Positions 23,382 through 34,223 of a stretch of DNA of 64,000 bases are shown piece by piece. How positions within the stretch are numbered: the stretch's first letter is position 1; the number at the start of each line of letters is the position of its first letter. The notes beneath the pieces were generated by a model. It saw nothing but the letters and a program-made list of their open reading frames with translations. It had not been told where the DNA came from and did no database searches. The position numbers were made by a program, and so were the translations under genes. This DNA is from Endomychus coccineus (lineage: Eukaryota; Arthropoda; Insecta; Coleoptera; Endomychidae). The stretch spans positions 26,702,297-26,766,296 of the forward strand of contig OY294068.1 of assembly GCA_958510875.1 (NCBI GenBank), written 5' to 3'.

Positions 23382-23428
<47 letters not shown>

Positions 23429-23890
23429 TCTAAACAGTTAGACAAAACAAATAATGTGACCGTAACTCGATTTATTCAGCAGTCTCTATCAAATTTTTTT
23501 CACCAAATCCAGTCCCAGTAGAGAAGTTTTTAGTGTTTTTGTCTGACGCAGCGCCGTATATGGTTAAAGTAGGCCAAAACTTAAAAATATTTTATCCCAA
23601 TATGGTACATGTCACTTGCCTTTTACACGGGATAAACAGAGTTGCAGAAACTATTAGAACCCTTGGTGAACAAATTAATTTCAAATGTAAAGAAAGTGTT
23701 TTTGAAAGCATCTCTAAGAGTGCAGATCTATAGAGACAAATTGCCAGGAGTTAGTTTACCTCCAGAGCCCGTAATTACTCGATGGGGAACATGAATTAAG
23801 GCCGCGATATTCTACGCAGACCATTTTGAAGTCATTAAAGACATAGATTTAGAAGACAATTCACAGTGTGTAGTGAACATATTTGTTGGA
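23017..23890 (+). pseudogene. hAT transposase (CGGBP1-like group), BED finger lost
   Basis: The ATG at 23017 begins MPKAASWIENF, the usual opening of this hAT group, but the expected BED zinc finger is missing. The sequence passes by frameshift into LQTAFQNVKPKSEKEVFHQD (23039-23521) with NILSKKLQNTPFREFLQKYC and the catalytic-core segment YVIVDESTDSCGRY. A (TA)n run is in frame here and encodes alternating Tyr-Ile. A stop at 23519 is followed in another frame by [17 protein letters not shown] and [16 protein letters not shown] (23533-23733), then [20 protein letters not shown]. The C-terminal dimerisation domain is absent. The element is therefore non-functional, and its ends could only move in trans. 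Confidence 0.8.
23382..23427 (+). repeat. (TA)n microsatellite inside transposase coding sequence
   Basis: About 20 TA units interrupt the hAT transposase frame without closing it, reading as a Tyr-Ile repeat. Confidence 0.9.
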
Positions 23891-24167
23891 AATTTTTGAA
23901 TAATATATCGTTATAAATGCATTTTATACTATTTCAGGTTAAAAATTTCACCTATTATATTTTTCTTTTAATTTTACTTAAAATAAATAATTTTTGTAAG
24001 AGTAGGCGTTTCTTTATTTCCATTTTTCCATGTTATATTCAAGGCATATAATTGCATATTTTGACAAATACATGCATATTGTTGCATATTTCAAAGAAAA
24101 ACTATGCATATATATGCGTATATTTTAACTGAATTGACGTGCATATATTCTGCCCTTTATTAATAAG

Positions 24168-24780
24168 ATTAATATTTTCGAATGATCATTTTTTGACGAT
24201 TCTGAAAATCAATAGAAACTTTCAATTTGTGTCATTTATATACGTTTTAACCTATTGCAGATATGACTAGAGATACAAGTTTATGATTTATAATTCATAA
24301 ATAATCTACAGAATACCACACGAGAGTTCGATAAATTCGAAAATATTCCCCAGATATTATGTCAAACTTGTTGTCATTCGGCAATAGCTTGTCAACCAGT
24401 TTTCGAAGATCTGTCAGATTATGTTCAATTCTTTTTTTTAACGCTCTTGTGATATCACTTCTGAAAACATCACGGCATGAAAAAAATTGCCCTATCGAGT
24501 TAAATTAACTTAGGCTTATAATGTGAAAGTAAGTTATATCTAAAGCACAAGATCCTTACCTTGTTTGCATAACTCCCACACAGGTGGACATGAATATAAA
24601 ATTTTCACATTACGGATAATACGAGTCTATATTATGTGATCTCTTTTATGCACTCATTTCTATTTTATTATCAATTAGGTCATGAAGTACCCTAAAACAG
24701 ACCTCAGTTCCTATTTATTATCAATATCGGGTCACTTCGATCACTCAGGAGTTGTAAAAGAGCAATTCCCCTTTCGAACG
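24168..24780. other. unassigned sequence
   Basis: No gene recognised between the hAT element and the GC-richer block that follows. Confidence 0.4.
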
Positions 24781-25087
24781 CCTCCCCTCGTATCCCTTTC
24801 GAGGGGGATGCTACTATGATATGATTATGACCAAATGTTGCTTGGAAACGCGCAGATTCCATCCCCTCTACGTAGTATATATAGAAAGGGGTAGTGTAAC
24901 GCGCAGCACTTCGGGAAAATTCACCGCGTTCAGTGCGTCGCTTCTGACATATCAGTTCAAGGACTGTTCACATCAGAGTGTGTTTTTTGTTTACCGTTTT
25001 ATTAATTTGCTTTTGGACTTAGTTGCTACTTGCTTTCGGTAGAAACGTTCTGAACGTCCAGTTAGAGATGTCCAGATTGGCTGAATG
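24781..25087 (+). promoter_or_regulatory. candidate promoter and short first exon
   Basis: A GC-richer island contains a TATA-like TATATATAG (about 24878-24886) and arthropod initiator-like TCAGT words at about 24931 and 24953. It ends with the ATG at 25068, which opens six codons and then meets a consensus splice donor, ATG|GTAAGC, at 25087/25088. This combination is what a host gene start or an LTR could look like. No downstream exon was recognised, and none of these signals is rare by itself, so this is a suggestion only. Confidence 0.25.
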
Positions 25088-26489
25088 GTAAGCATTATAT
25101 AATAATTTTCATGTAGTGGCATTGAAAATGTCAATGCAAGAACATTCATCTCAAATTCCTCCGTTGTATCGCTACTAATTGGTTCATTGATCTCACTAAG
25201 ATTTTGAAAACATGAACTAGAATAGTTTTGGTGTGATTCAAATCATCTGATTCAGTTGTTGAACCCTGAGTAAATAATTCGTTTTTCCGATTACACAGAT
25301 GAGGTTCATATTTCATGCTTAGAAAGTGGACAATTGATAAAAACATATTTTCAAATGCAAAAATGTCTTTATGAAACATATGTTCAAGATTTGTTTTCGC
25401 TACTTAATTAATATTCAGATGTGTCTTCTTTACTGATATTCAGGTCGTAGCGAAAGTATCAGCCTCAGAAGCTTCAGTGTATGTTATTCTGATGGCTTGC
25501 TCTGTCTCATTATTTCATTGGTCGTTCAGCAATTTATTTCCAGTCTGTTTAAGATCAATTTTGAATTGTGATATCAAGTCATCTGTCAGAATGCAATGCT
25601 TTGATTGAAATTCCGGTTTAATGAATTTCTAATGATTAATAGTTGAAAACTATTTTCCTTGATTAAATCCATAATTCTTTATAATATTTTTTCCATTAGC
25701 ATTGGCATTACTGTGTCTCAGAGCGTTATTTCAAATCATATATCTTTTCGCAATATATTCTTTTATGATTCTGAAGGACATGTTATTTTCTGAAGTGAAC
25801 GTTACAACTATTACCAAAGGAATTCTTAGGTGATTATTTTCACACAATTATAAAAATCTTATACGTATCCTGTTGCTTATCAAATAATAAAATAATAATG
25901 TGGTGGCTGATGGGAATCATGTCCTTGAATGAAGAACGTTAATGAAGACACTGTCACTTTGAATTCCTACAATATCTCGCTATTAATTGGTTCATTGGCC
26001 GAATAGAAATCATCCGAAGAATTCTTTCAGTACTGATGAATCATCAAATCACGCGATTGAGTAATCGAGAACACGATCGTTGAATAATATATCAAACTAA
26101 AAGGCGTTATTTAGCATTCATGCTACGATGGTGGTGGGTATTTGCCAAATACAGATATTCAGATGCAAAACCCTGAACCTGGAATCGTATGAAATATGTG
26201 CTAAAAATTTTCTACTTGTTGTTTCACACTTGACAGCATGATTTCGTCACAATTTAATTACGGGGGCCGGTTAAGATCACAGGTAAATTTTACGAGTGCC
26301 TGAAACTCGTCACACAGAGCTTTCTTTGATGAAAACAGAAAGGATGAGCGGATGTTGATCATTACGGCAACTTAAATATTTATTGCTTATTGAGGCTGGG
26401 AAGGGGCATGTTTCCAAACTTATGATCATTATATTTTCCGTGTTGTACGTGCTAATAAGTAATAGTTAACGTTCTTTTCAAAATTTCGA
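25088..26489. other. unassigned; contains a diverged 40-bp duplication
   Basis: A phrase at about 25150-25190 (ATCGCTACTAATTGGTTCATTG-like) recurs at about 25958-26000. Otherwise no coding or repeat signal was recognised. Confidence 0.4.
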
Positions 26490-27900
26490 ATGTCTTTTGT
26501 GAAAGAAATTATTAGTGAAGGCGGAAACACCCAAATAGTGTACGAAAATTATAAGTTTTCTAAACATCGATCTTCAACTAATGAAACTGTCTGGAGGTGC
26601 ATAAAACGGCATAAATGCAAGGTTTATGTATATACCATTGGGCAATCGGGTAGTTTCGTTTTAACAGTATTAAAAAATTAACATAATCACGAACCTGAAG
26701 AGAAAATTGCTAAGCAAGTTCTTAGTGTTGCTTGCAAAAGAGAACCGGGAAAACAACCTACAGAGAAACAACTAAAATATTGCATAAAGAATTAACTTCA
26801 AATGCTTGTCTCTTAGATTTTTCTTCAGGAACATTAACTCCCCGGGACTTAAAATTCGTTAAAAAAAAGTAATAGACGTCGCAAAACATTGCCAACTTTG
26901 CTTCGCTCTGTTAACGAAGGTCATCGTTATCTGCAAGAACATCCGTACAAAACGTCAAGAGAGGAAAATTTTGTTCTGGATAATGATTTCCGAAATGAAA
27001 TTGTAATTTTCAGCTGCTGAACAAATTCGAAATGTTCCTGTAAGTCGAGTTTTATATACATGGATGGCACATTCCAATACTGCACAAAATTTTTCACACA
27101 ACTATTTACCATAAATAGACACTATATACCCCTAGTGTTTAGTTTACTGAAAACCAAATCAGAAGAAACTTATAGACTCTGTTTGGAAAAAATTTAGTTT
27201 ATTTGTTCTCCTAACAACTTAAGTTTTATTCTTGAGGAAGTAGTGGTTAATTTTGAAATTGCCATTCATAATGCAGTTCGTAAAATAAAGGATAACGTTA
27301 CAATTATTGGTTGCCGCATCCATCTTACTTAGTCTTGGTGGCGTAAATTACAAAAGTTATTGTTAAGTGGTGAATATAAACAAAAATTATGAAACTAGAA
27401 AGTGGTTTCGTTGTTGTTTTGGTACAAAATTTTCAAATTCAAATCTGGTAGCGATTTTTTTGTTTTCGAGTTACTTGCCATAAAACCAAGTGACGATAAG
27501 GTAACGGTTTTTGCTGATTATTTGGTGGATTGTTTTATATCCAACGGAGCCACTTTTCCACCCCACATTCGATATAAAGCTTCTTCAACTCTAAATAAAA
27601 CCACGAACGCTTTAACTCTCATTTAAATAACTCTTTTTATTATAGTTCACCGAATATTTTTTATCTCATTATTTGTTAAAATTCCGGATAGAAGTGTACA
27701 TAGAATGTAATAGTGCAGCTACTCCTTGTAAATCTAAAAACTCAGCCACAGTCCGGAGACAAGATTTTTTGCAAAAATTATTGTTAGATTTGGAGAAACA
27801 AAATATAACTACCCTCTATTTTATTAAAATTGTTTCAAATACATATGGACACAATCCATGAAATATGTAGTATTATTATGTATAAATTGTCAATGTTTTT
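26490..27900 (+). pseudogene. MULE transposase with FLYWCH-type N-terminus, decayed
   Basis: The first frame (26490-26681) gives a FLYWCH-like DNA-binding domain with VWRCIKRHKCKVYV and then the H-N-H-E-P end. Shifting frames continue with LTSNACLLDFSSGTLTPRD, RRKTLPTLLRSVNEGHRYLQ, FSHNYLP and IYPLVFSLLKTKSEETYRLC, EEVVVNFEIAIHNAVR (second catalytic region), IIGCRIHLT-SWWRKLQKL and LLAIKPSDDKVTVFADYLVD (27402-27626). The order matches insect MULE (Mutator-like) transposases with a FLYWCH domain. There are many stops and frameshifts. No terminal inverted repeats were recognised at the edges. Confidence 0.75.
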
Positions 27901-29416
27901 CTTCAGAGTGTTATGTAAAATGTATGTATCATAAGTACATTACATACTTGATCATATGTTACACATTTTTTATTACACTAATTTAGTGAATAAATAAAGT
28001 AAAGCCGATCTCATAATTTAATTTCTCAATCACATTAATTTTTTTGTAAACGTAAAAATATTACTTAGACGCCTATGGTGGCAAAATTGTTGCATCAACG
28101 AAGTTTTCCTTGTATTTTAGAATTAAAATCAATAATTATCCTTGTAACGAATTTCGTAGTCCCAAAATCGGACGACAGAATCCCATGTGACAAATATCGT
28201 ACACGAATTCTATGTTTTCTTGCGTACTGTGACGAATTTCGAATCCCCCTCCATAGTGAGTCACTTTTTTTCGAGTAATCACGAACTCTCCCACTCAATA
28301 AAAATGCAGATACTGAAAGTTGTCTTATTTAAAATAAAAATCACCGTAAGGAGGTTCAATTTAAATGCAATTTTATGTCCTAAGCAACCGATATACAAAA
28401 CACTTTGGTCCCATTTTGGGGTACAAAAGGTTTAGCACACTCGTGCGGAAAAGTACTTCTTATCACAGTCATCACTCAACCGGTACTAATTCTATTAGTG
28501 AGTGAACAGATTTCTAATTTTGAAAATATTGGGAAATGACGAATTAAAATATCAAATGACAGGTAAGCCAATTCAATTTAGAAATATAGTCTGAGAACTC
28601 TTTTGTTTATCATTCCACAGATGTGAATGAAGTTGGGACGAATTATCTTTAAGTTCTTAGCTATTTTATCTATTAGACATATGAAAACAAAGACGCGTCT
28701 GTAGGAAGTAAATATTATTCAAGAATGAGATAATAGGATTTTCAAGAGAATAGGTACTGTTATAATGCAAATGGGTATGAGCATTCGATGTGTTTGGTAG
28801 TTTGCGAACGAGTTTATGGGGTAAAGAGAATAGCGTTAGAATCAAATGCTCGCTCATCCAATAGTTGATTTCCACTGAAATGCCTGATTTGTATAAATAA
28901 GACACTATAAATGCAATCTCTTTATTTCGGCAATAAAATTGATATTTTACAATGTAGTTCACCCGCCGCCTCCACCAAATGACGAATATGAACGGCTATA
29001 TTTCTCGTCCAAGTTAAAATAAAATTTCGTTAAGTTACGGTTACACTTTGGTGGGGACCTCATCAGCTTTAGGCTGATGAAGCTTTGTGATATGTATATA
29101 GATAATAAGTATTTATCAATATTTATTTCTGTCTTAGTGATTATTTCCGCATCAATGTGGCATTTTCATTGGCTTCATTACAAGAAACAAAACAAGCGAT
29201 ATATGGGTTTGAATTCCTTATCACCTTTTGGTTCAAATTGTTTATTCATTTTCATAGCATTTTGTTGAATATCCTGAGTTATCTTTCCAATGGAAAATCT
29301 AATGTAGCCAGCTATAGTGCAGTGTTGCTTGCTCTATTGCATGGCGTGAAATCATTTATTTATCTTTCTCACATATATTTCATACTTTCGTTTTGATTTC
29401 GCCTAATGGCCGAGAC
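27901..29416. other. unassigned sequence
   Basis: No gene recognised. GTAACGAATTTCG near 28142 and GTGACGAATTTCG near 28228 form a small internal repeat. The LINE target duplication (AATGGCCGAGAC) occupies 29405-29416. Confidence 0.4.
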
Positions 29417-30428
29417 ATGAAGCAAGATAGCATGAACCCAGCTATATGTCTCACTTCTCCCGAAATCCTCATAACGGATAGAGGGAATTGGAGTAACGAA
29501 ACTCTCACCTTTTTGCCACCAGACGGGCTCTTATGGTTCACAGATGGCTAAAAAGGCCTGAGACCACTATCTCAGTGACTCTAGGCGTTTACTGCACGAT
29601 TTGCAGGTGGAGGTCTGCGCAATATTGACTTGTGCTATGAAAAACCATCGGAGAAACTATGTAAATAGGCGCATATATATTTGCACAGACAACCGGTCGG
29701 TTCTGGGAGCTCTCAAATCACCCAGAGGCACATCAAGGCTTGTCAAATAATGCAGGGATACACTGGCTGAACCAGCCTGGCCAGGAGAAATGAAGTTCAA
29801 CAACTTATCTGGTTCCCTGGACACAGTGAAGTTATAGGTTTCGGAATAGCCGACTCCCTGGCCAGGCGAGGGTCGTCTGGCGCCCCCGTCGGGCTGGGGC
29901 CGATGGTCGCTTTATCAAATTGCGTGAGTGTTCTCACCCTTCTGGGCTAACTGAATAAAGAGAGGTCTGAACTGTGGCGAGAATCAACACGCATAAGGCA
30001 GACCAAACTCTTCATCAAAGAGCCTGCGCTTAGGCTCTCAAAAAAACTCCTTTCTCTAAACAGAAGGGACCTCAGAGAGATGACTGGAATCCTAACCGGT
30101 CATAGTCGTCTTAACAAACACCTACATACTATGGGCATCACAGATGACCCAATATGTGGGAAATGCAGAGAGTTGGAAGAAGCAGCTTCTCACATCCTGT
30201 TGGGCTGCCCAGCCTTAGCATTCCTCAGGCACCGACGCTTTGGAGGATCAACACAGCTCCTAGAAGAACATATGGAAGCCAGCACTGGCAATATTCTGGG
30301 TTTCCGGCGGATCACAAACCTGCTAGAATAGAATAGGCTTCTGACCACGGGGCGCACAATGGGCCCAACTAAGTGGTCTAAGTGCATTTGGGAACTAAGC
30401 CACCTCCCTTCAAGTGATGATGATGATG
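29417..30428 (+). mobile_element. 5'-truncated LINE insertion with 12-bp target duplication
   Basis: AATGGCCGAGAC at 29405-29416 is repeated as AATGGCCAAGAC at 30429-30440 (one mismatch), directly after a TGATGATGATGATG tail. This defines a target-primed insertion of about 1.0 kb. The interval contains the RNase H domain and the terminal zinc knuckle of a LINE polyprotein. Its base composition is richer in G+C than the surroundings. Confidence 0.85.
29510..30331 (+). pseudogene. LINE RNase H and C-terminal zinc knuckle
   Basis: Frames give an RNase H opening with LWFTDG near 29530, ICTDNRSVLGALKSP (the central Asp block), and a W-F-P-G-H-S-type phrase at 29808-29830. The open frame 30080-30331 reads MTGILTGHSRLNKHLHTMGI with a knuckle at C26, C29, H38 and C43. 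Stops interrupt the RNase H portion. LTGH...L..HL..MGI...C..C....E...H.L..C is the standard RNase-H-bearing LINE C-terminus. Confidence 0.75.
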
Positions 30429-30650
30429 AATGGCCAAGACTTCAACCATAAAATGACAGTTATTCAGAATAGTTCTATGTTAAATTCCATCAAGCCATGC
30501 CAGTTTCTAATATCAGTATAGGGATCTGAAATGATGGTTAGGTACCTGCTTTACCATTCCAGTATGGCGGACGAGTTGTCACATTATTTGTTCACGTACA
30601 TATAAAGCAATGCGTATATCTTTATTTTGAAGAAATAATGGTTCTATTTT

Positions 30651-31335
30651 AAGCATGAAATGTTCATGCAAGGCAGGACAAGGGGGACAGTGTAAACATG
30701 TCATGGCAACATTATTATATTGCTACAAGTAAGAGGTTATGTTAACATAAAAACATCAATATGTGATTATTAATATTGTGATTATTATAAAGAAAATAAA
30801 TGTTACCGATTGACTGATAACATCAAAGAAGTAATAAGGAACATTTTCAGCTTACAGTCAACCAGCAATCTGCCCAGTTGGCTTGACAAATTAGATATAG
30901 GTATGTGAAATGAACGACTGTTTTGAAAGAATAATCCAAAGTTCAGAAGGAGATTATATTTTCATCTGTGACGAAAGTAGTTTAATTATGATTTCTGGAA
31001 AAGTCATAGGAAATATCGTATAACAGGCTCCAGAGTTTACGAAATATACACTTATGCCACTAATAAAAATGCCAATTGGAATCAAAAAAGTAATACGTAC
31101 TTCAAACCGCAAGAGTTCAGGAGTGAGTATACAAACAGGGATTGGGAGTGAAGATAAAGCCATAGAAAAATTAATCTCAGTTTCAACAACAGAGGTAGTC
31201 GAAGTGGGTTAAATTATTTCTACAGAAAATTATTGGCTCGCTTACTCTGCTGATGGTGTAGTTGTGGGGAATAGTGAATCCAAGACTTTACTAGAAATAA
31301 AATGTCCTGCCTGTAAAAGAATCAGAAATGACAAT
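30651..31335 (+). pseudogene. SWIM finger plus YqaJ-like nuclease, decayed
   Basis: At 30651 a frame reads MKCSCKAGQGGQCKHVMATL, a SWIM zinc finger (C-x-C...C-x-H). Further on, shifting frames read ITGSRVYEIYTYATNKNANW (about 31021-31080), then EVVEVGLIISTENYWLAYSADGVVV and TLLEIKCPACK (about 31190-31320). S-x-D-G followed by L-x-E-x-K-C-P is the catalytic core of the YqaJ/lambda-exonuclease fold. SWIM followed by YqaJ is a domain order seen in transposon-associated insect proteins. Frameshifts and stops mark it as a pseudogene. Confidence 0.65.
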
Positions 31336-31377
31336 TGAGGAAGGTTGAAAATGTTTATAAGTGTATAACACAGTAAA

Positions 31378-31466
31378 AGAAATACAACTTCTTAGGTTAA
31401 GTTAGGTAAATAATAGAAATACAACTTGTCAGGTTAAGTTAGGTAAATAATAGAAATACAACTTGT
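31378..31466 (+). repeat. 37-bp tandem repeat with TTAGG-like wording
   Basis: Two full units and part of a third start at 31378, 31415 and 31452. Each has AGAAATACAACTT followed by AGGTTAAGTTAGGTAAATAA. The GGTTAAGTTAGG part resembles a degenerate telomere repeat. Confidence 0.9.
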
Positions 31467-31545
31467 TACTCTTCTGCACAGAAAAATGTTTTCAAACGGG
31501 TTTCATTCATTGTTTATTATTCTTACAAGCTACTGAATGTACAAT

Positions 31546-31858
31546 AAAGGATACCGCACACTTTAGTAGGGAAAGTGGCCCCCTGTCGAATTGGCTGAAT
31601 TTTTGATATGTTATAGTCCAAGTCATTCCGAACAAAAAGTTCAATGGGCACAACTTTTTCTATAGGCTGGTTTTGGCGCTAGAGGCCATTGAAAACTTTC
31701 ATTTGTTCTTCATTGTTAAACAACACGAAACGTTATCCTGGATAATAATCACTTTTCCGAATAATCAAGATCTAAACAGTCATTAATATGAGATACTATT
31801 AGAAGTATTGTTCATTGATGACTATAGGTGATCAATTATACAGCGTGTTCCAGCTATC
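31546..31858 (+). repeat. left terminal inverted repeat of the Spy-type element
   Basis: About 313 bp starting AAAGGATACCGCACACTTTA, matching the complement of 35046-35358 with few differences. The tip GGATACC is preceded by AAA. Confidence 0.93.
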
Positions 31859-32250
31859 ACGGTCAAATTAATACTTCAAGTTGATGATGAAACTCAAGAA
31901 TATAACAAAAATTGGTCTATCATTTTGATAGGGTTGTGTCGAATGAGTACGTAAATACATCCGATAATTGTACTGATGCTCAAGGAGTGTGGCGGAGAAA
32001 CTCCTTTTAGCGGGTCAACAAAGCCTCCATTTGCACATTCAGCATAGATATAATAGGAAGGAAATAATGGGCTATAACTCAATAAATATATTATATGTAA
32101 CATTTAACTTAACCATTGAACCTGGTATCGTTGACCCAAATGAAAAACTCTCGACTGAACCCTAATAATTCATTTAATGATTTACAGGGTGTTCCATCTG
32201 AGAACATATCAATATGAACAAAGAAACAAGGAGAATATGCCATAAACAGT

Positions 32251-32634
32251 CTAAACAATCATAGGTTCTTCATTATTATGTCTCTCTGCAGCATCAGATA
32301 CGGTATGAAGTATTTCGGTAGAAGGATACTTAACATTGGCAGCATGACGGGCATATCCAAGGTACCAAAGTACGCTAGCTACATGCGAACATGTACCCAA
32401 TGTACGACTTCCTGATTTGCACGTACAGTAGTACCCCTGAATTGGCACACCTTCCAAACTGACATTGTACTTGATCCACAGTTGGCATTTGATACTATTT
32501 CGATGACGAGATTTTATTCTCATCCTCAATAGACCTGGAATTTCAATACGGTCGGCGAATTCAAATAAAACGTTTCCCAAATCCTGTCTATTATATTGTA
32601 CATAAGATGGAGCTATTTTTATCTTGGAAACCAT
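32251..32634 (-). CDS. SWIM zinc-finger ORF of the Spy-type element
   Basis: 127 codons. It holds a SWIM finger with C70, C72, C82 and H84 inside GYYCTCKSGSRTLGTCSHVA, followed by SVLWYLGYARH. SWIM fingers bind DNA or mediate protein contacts. Its first codons overlap the end of the transposase ORF by 16 nt in the -1 frame. The residues before the finger read like a natural continuation of the transposase. I therefore think the finger was originally the C-terminal domain of one protein, now separated by a one-base indel. A distinct second protein or a translational frameshift is possible, but no canonical slippery heptamer is visible. Confidence 0.75.
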   Translation of the reverse strand: MVSKIKIAPSYVQYNRQDLGNVLFEFADRIEIPGLLRMRIKSRHRNSIKCQLWIKYNVSLEGVPIQGYYCTCKSGSRTLGTCSHVASVLWYLGYARHAANVKYPSTEILHTVSDAAERHNNEEPMIV

Positions 32635-34223
32635 CTACCATGTCTTCGTAGCAGACCCTCTTCTTCTATTCTCAACTGGAGTTCATTTATTTCATTGGCA
32701 CGGTTTAACATTATCTGAGCTAGCTCAGCATTGGCTCCTTCCATGGTAATTGGTTCATGATACTTATTGATTATCGCACATGCTATTCTGATATAGTCTC
32801 CTATATGCAGAACTTGTGGCATTGGTACAGTATCTCTGAAGAATTTGAACATATTCTTTATATGACCGTTTCTAGCTTCTACAATCCATCTCGTTTTCGT
32901 AACTAGTCTAGATGAATTTGCCTCTTCGGTTGTAAGCTGATGCTGTCCACCACCAAGTGCTACGGGCATTTTTACTACTATACCTAAGTCACCCAAGAAA
33001 TTCTGTGCGTCACGGTATCCCCTATCTAACATGAAAATATCACCTTCTTGGAACCAGTTCCTCAGACCCATTAAATCTCGTTCATACTCATGTCTCAACA
33101 TTGCCGCATCATAATTTCTTGAATCAGAGAAATAAGGACCGTGAACGTCTAGGATATAACCATTGGGAGCAACAATCAATGCAGGTTTCAAAAGATGGTA
33201 ACCCTTGTGTACACAGTATGATTGACGTAATACTTGAAATGTCCGACTTTTGGGTATTTTTATGTACGTCCCGTCAATATAAGCTATTGCTCTTCGATAA
33301 TTTGGTTCAGGATTGTAAAGGGTATTTGCAAAATCCGTAACATGTCTAGTAATATATTGGCCCCTCTCTATATGCTGATACCCTACATTTTGTGGAACAA
33401 ATTGTTGTAATAATGATACACGCACTTTTTGAATTGCCAAGCTCACAGCTTGACGACTGGAATAGGAAAACATGCCCATCAAGAATTGATCGGAAAGTCC
33501 TTGTCGTAATTTGCACAAGAAACATAACAAATCTTTCTTCGCTATTGCTCTATTTTTCTGATGAATATTGACGCGATTGCAAAATTCAAAGAGGTCTGTA
33601 AACTGCACTTTTTTTATTGGAGTTAACGCCTGGAACTCTTCATCAGTAAAATTATCCTCGTTATTGTATTTATTTGTTGATTTATAGTTCAGCACAGCTT
33701 CTCGTAACGATACTAACATATGTTTGAGTTCATTACCTTTCAAATTGTATGGTCTTGTTATTCCTCTAAGCCCATTCATAAAAGGTGGCAGAAGATGTTC
33801 CTCCTCATTCAAATGACCACCACAGATTCTGACGCCGTCAGGTGCAAACATTCCGGTCTTCAGAAATACATCCAACCTACCAGAAGGTGACATTCTACCA
33901 AGATTTTCAAATCTACCACATACAAAACATGACGTATGAGAGGTTCGCAACAAAACTTTAAGTACAGTTGGATCGGGATCTTCTTCATAAGCTTGTATCT
34001 CTGAGAGAATACTCAAATGACAGTTTCGGCAAATCCTTGTCTGTTCAGTAAAAGGTATTTGAGACAATTCTAATTCATTCCTTCGACGTTCGGCAATGGC
34101 TCTGCTTTCTTCGTCCAAACGTACCATTTGCCTTGGTGTTCCATTGTACTCACAAACAAAACATTCAAATCTCACTGCGAAATTATACGCCATATTCAAC
34201 TTTATATTGACATGAAGTAACAA
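32619..34223 (-). CDS. DDE transposase (DDE_Tnp_4-like), uninterrupted
   Basis: 534 codons from the first Met; the second Met (residue 11, MAYNFAVRFE) is a good alternative start. N-terminal cysteine pairs (C21/C24, C64/C67, C99/C102) with C134 and H137 suggest zinc binding. A central helical region (about 195-300) precedes the catalytic core: D317 in AYIDGTYIK, D400 in FMLDRGYRD and E449 in WIVEARNGH form the expected DDE triad. HKGYHLLKPALIVAPNGYIL and GPYFSDSRNYDAA are typical of DDE_Tnp_4 (PIF/Harbinger-like) enzymes. It should cut and join the ends of its own element in the nucleus. No stops or frameshifts are seen up to the natural end, where the SWIM ORF continues in the -1 frame. Confidence 0.88.
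   Translation of the reverse strand: MLLHVNIKLNMAYNFAVRFECFVCEYNGTPRQMVRLDEESRAIAERRRNELELSQIPFTEQTRICRNCHLSILSEIQAYEEDPDPTVLKVLLRTSHTSCFVCGRFENLGRMSPSGRLDVFLKTGMFAPDGVRICGGHLNEEEHLLPPFMNGLRGITRPYNLKGNELKHMLVSLREAVLNYKSTNKYNNEDNFTDEEFQALTPIKKVQFTDLFEFCNRVNIHQKNRAIAKKDLLCFLCKLRQGLSDQFLMGMFSYSSRQAVSLAIQKVRVSLLQQFVPQNVGYQHIERGQYITRHVTDFANTLYNPEPNYRRAIAYIDGTYIKIPKSRTFQVLRQSYCVHKGYHLLKPALIVAPNGYILDVHGPYFSDSRNYDAAMLRHEYERDLMGLRNWFQEGDIFMLDRGYRDAQNFLGDLGIVVKMPVALGGGQHQLTTEEANSSRLVTKTRWIVEARNGHIKNMFKFFRDTVPMPQVLHIGDYIRIACAIINKYHEPITMEGANAELAQIMLNRANEINELQLRIEEEGLLRRHGRWFPR

Larger units (their letters stand above)
22443..24159 (+). mobile_element. hAT transposon with perfect 8-bp target duplication
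   Basis: The left end TGAAGGGCGGAATATATGCA and the right end, whose complement is TAAAGGGCAGAATATATGCA, differ at two of 20 positions. They are flanked by identical TTAATAAG (22435-22442 and 24160-24167). An 8-bp duplication is diagnostic of hAT. Subterminal regions are rich in TGCATAT words, probable transposase-binding repeats. It encodes a degraded hAT transposase and contains a nested 230-bp MITE at 22670-22899. Confidence 0.92.
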
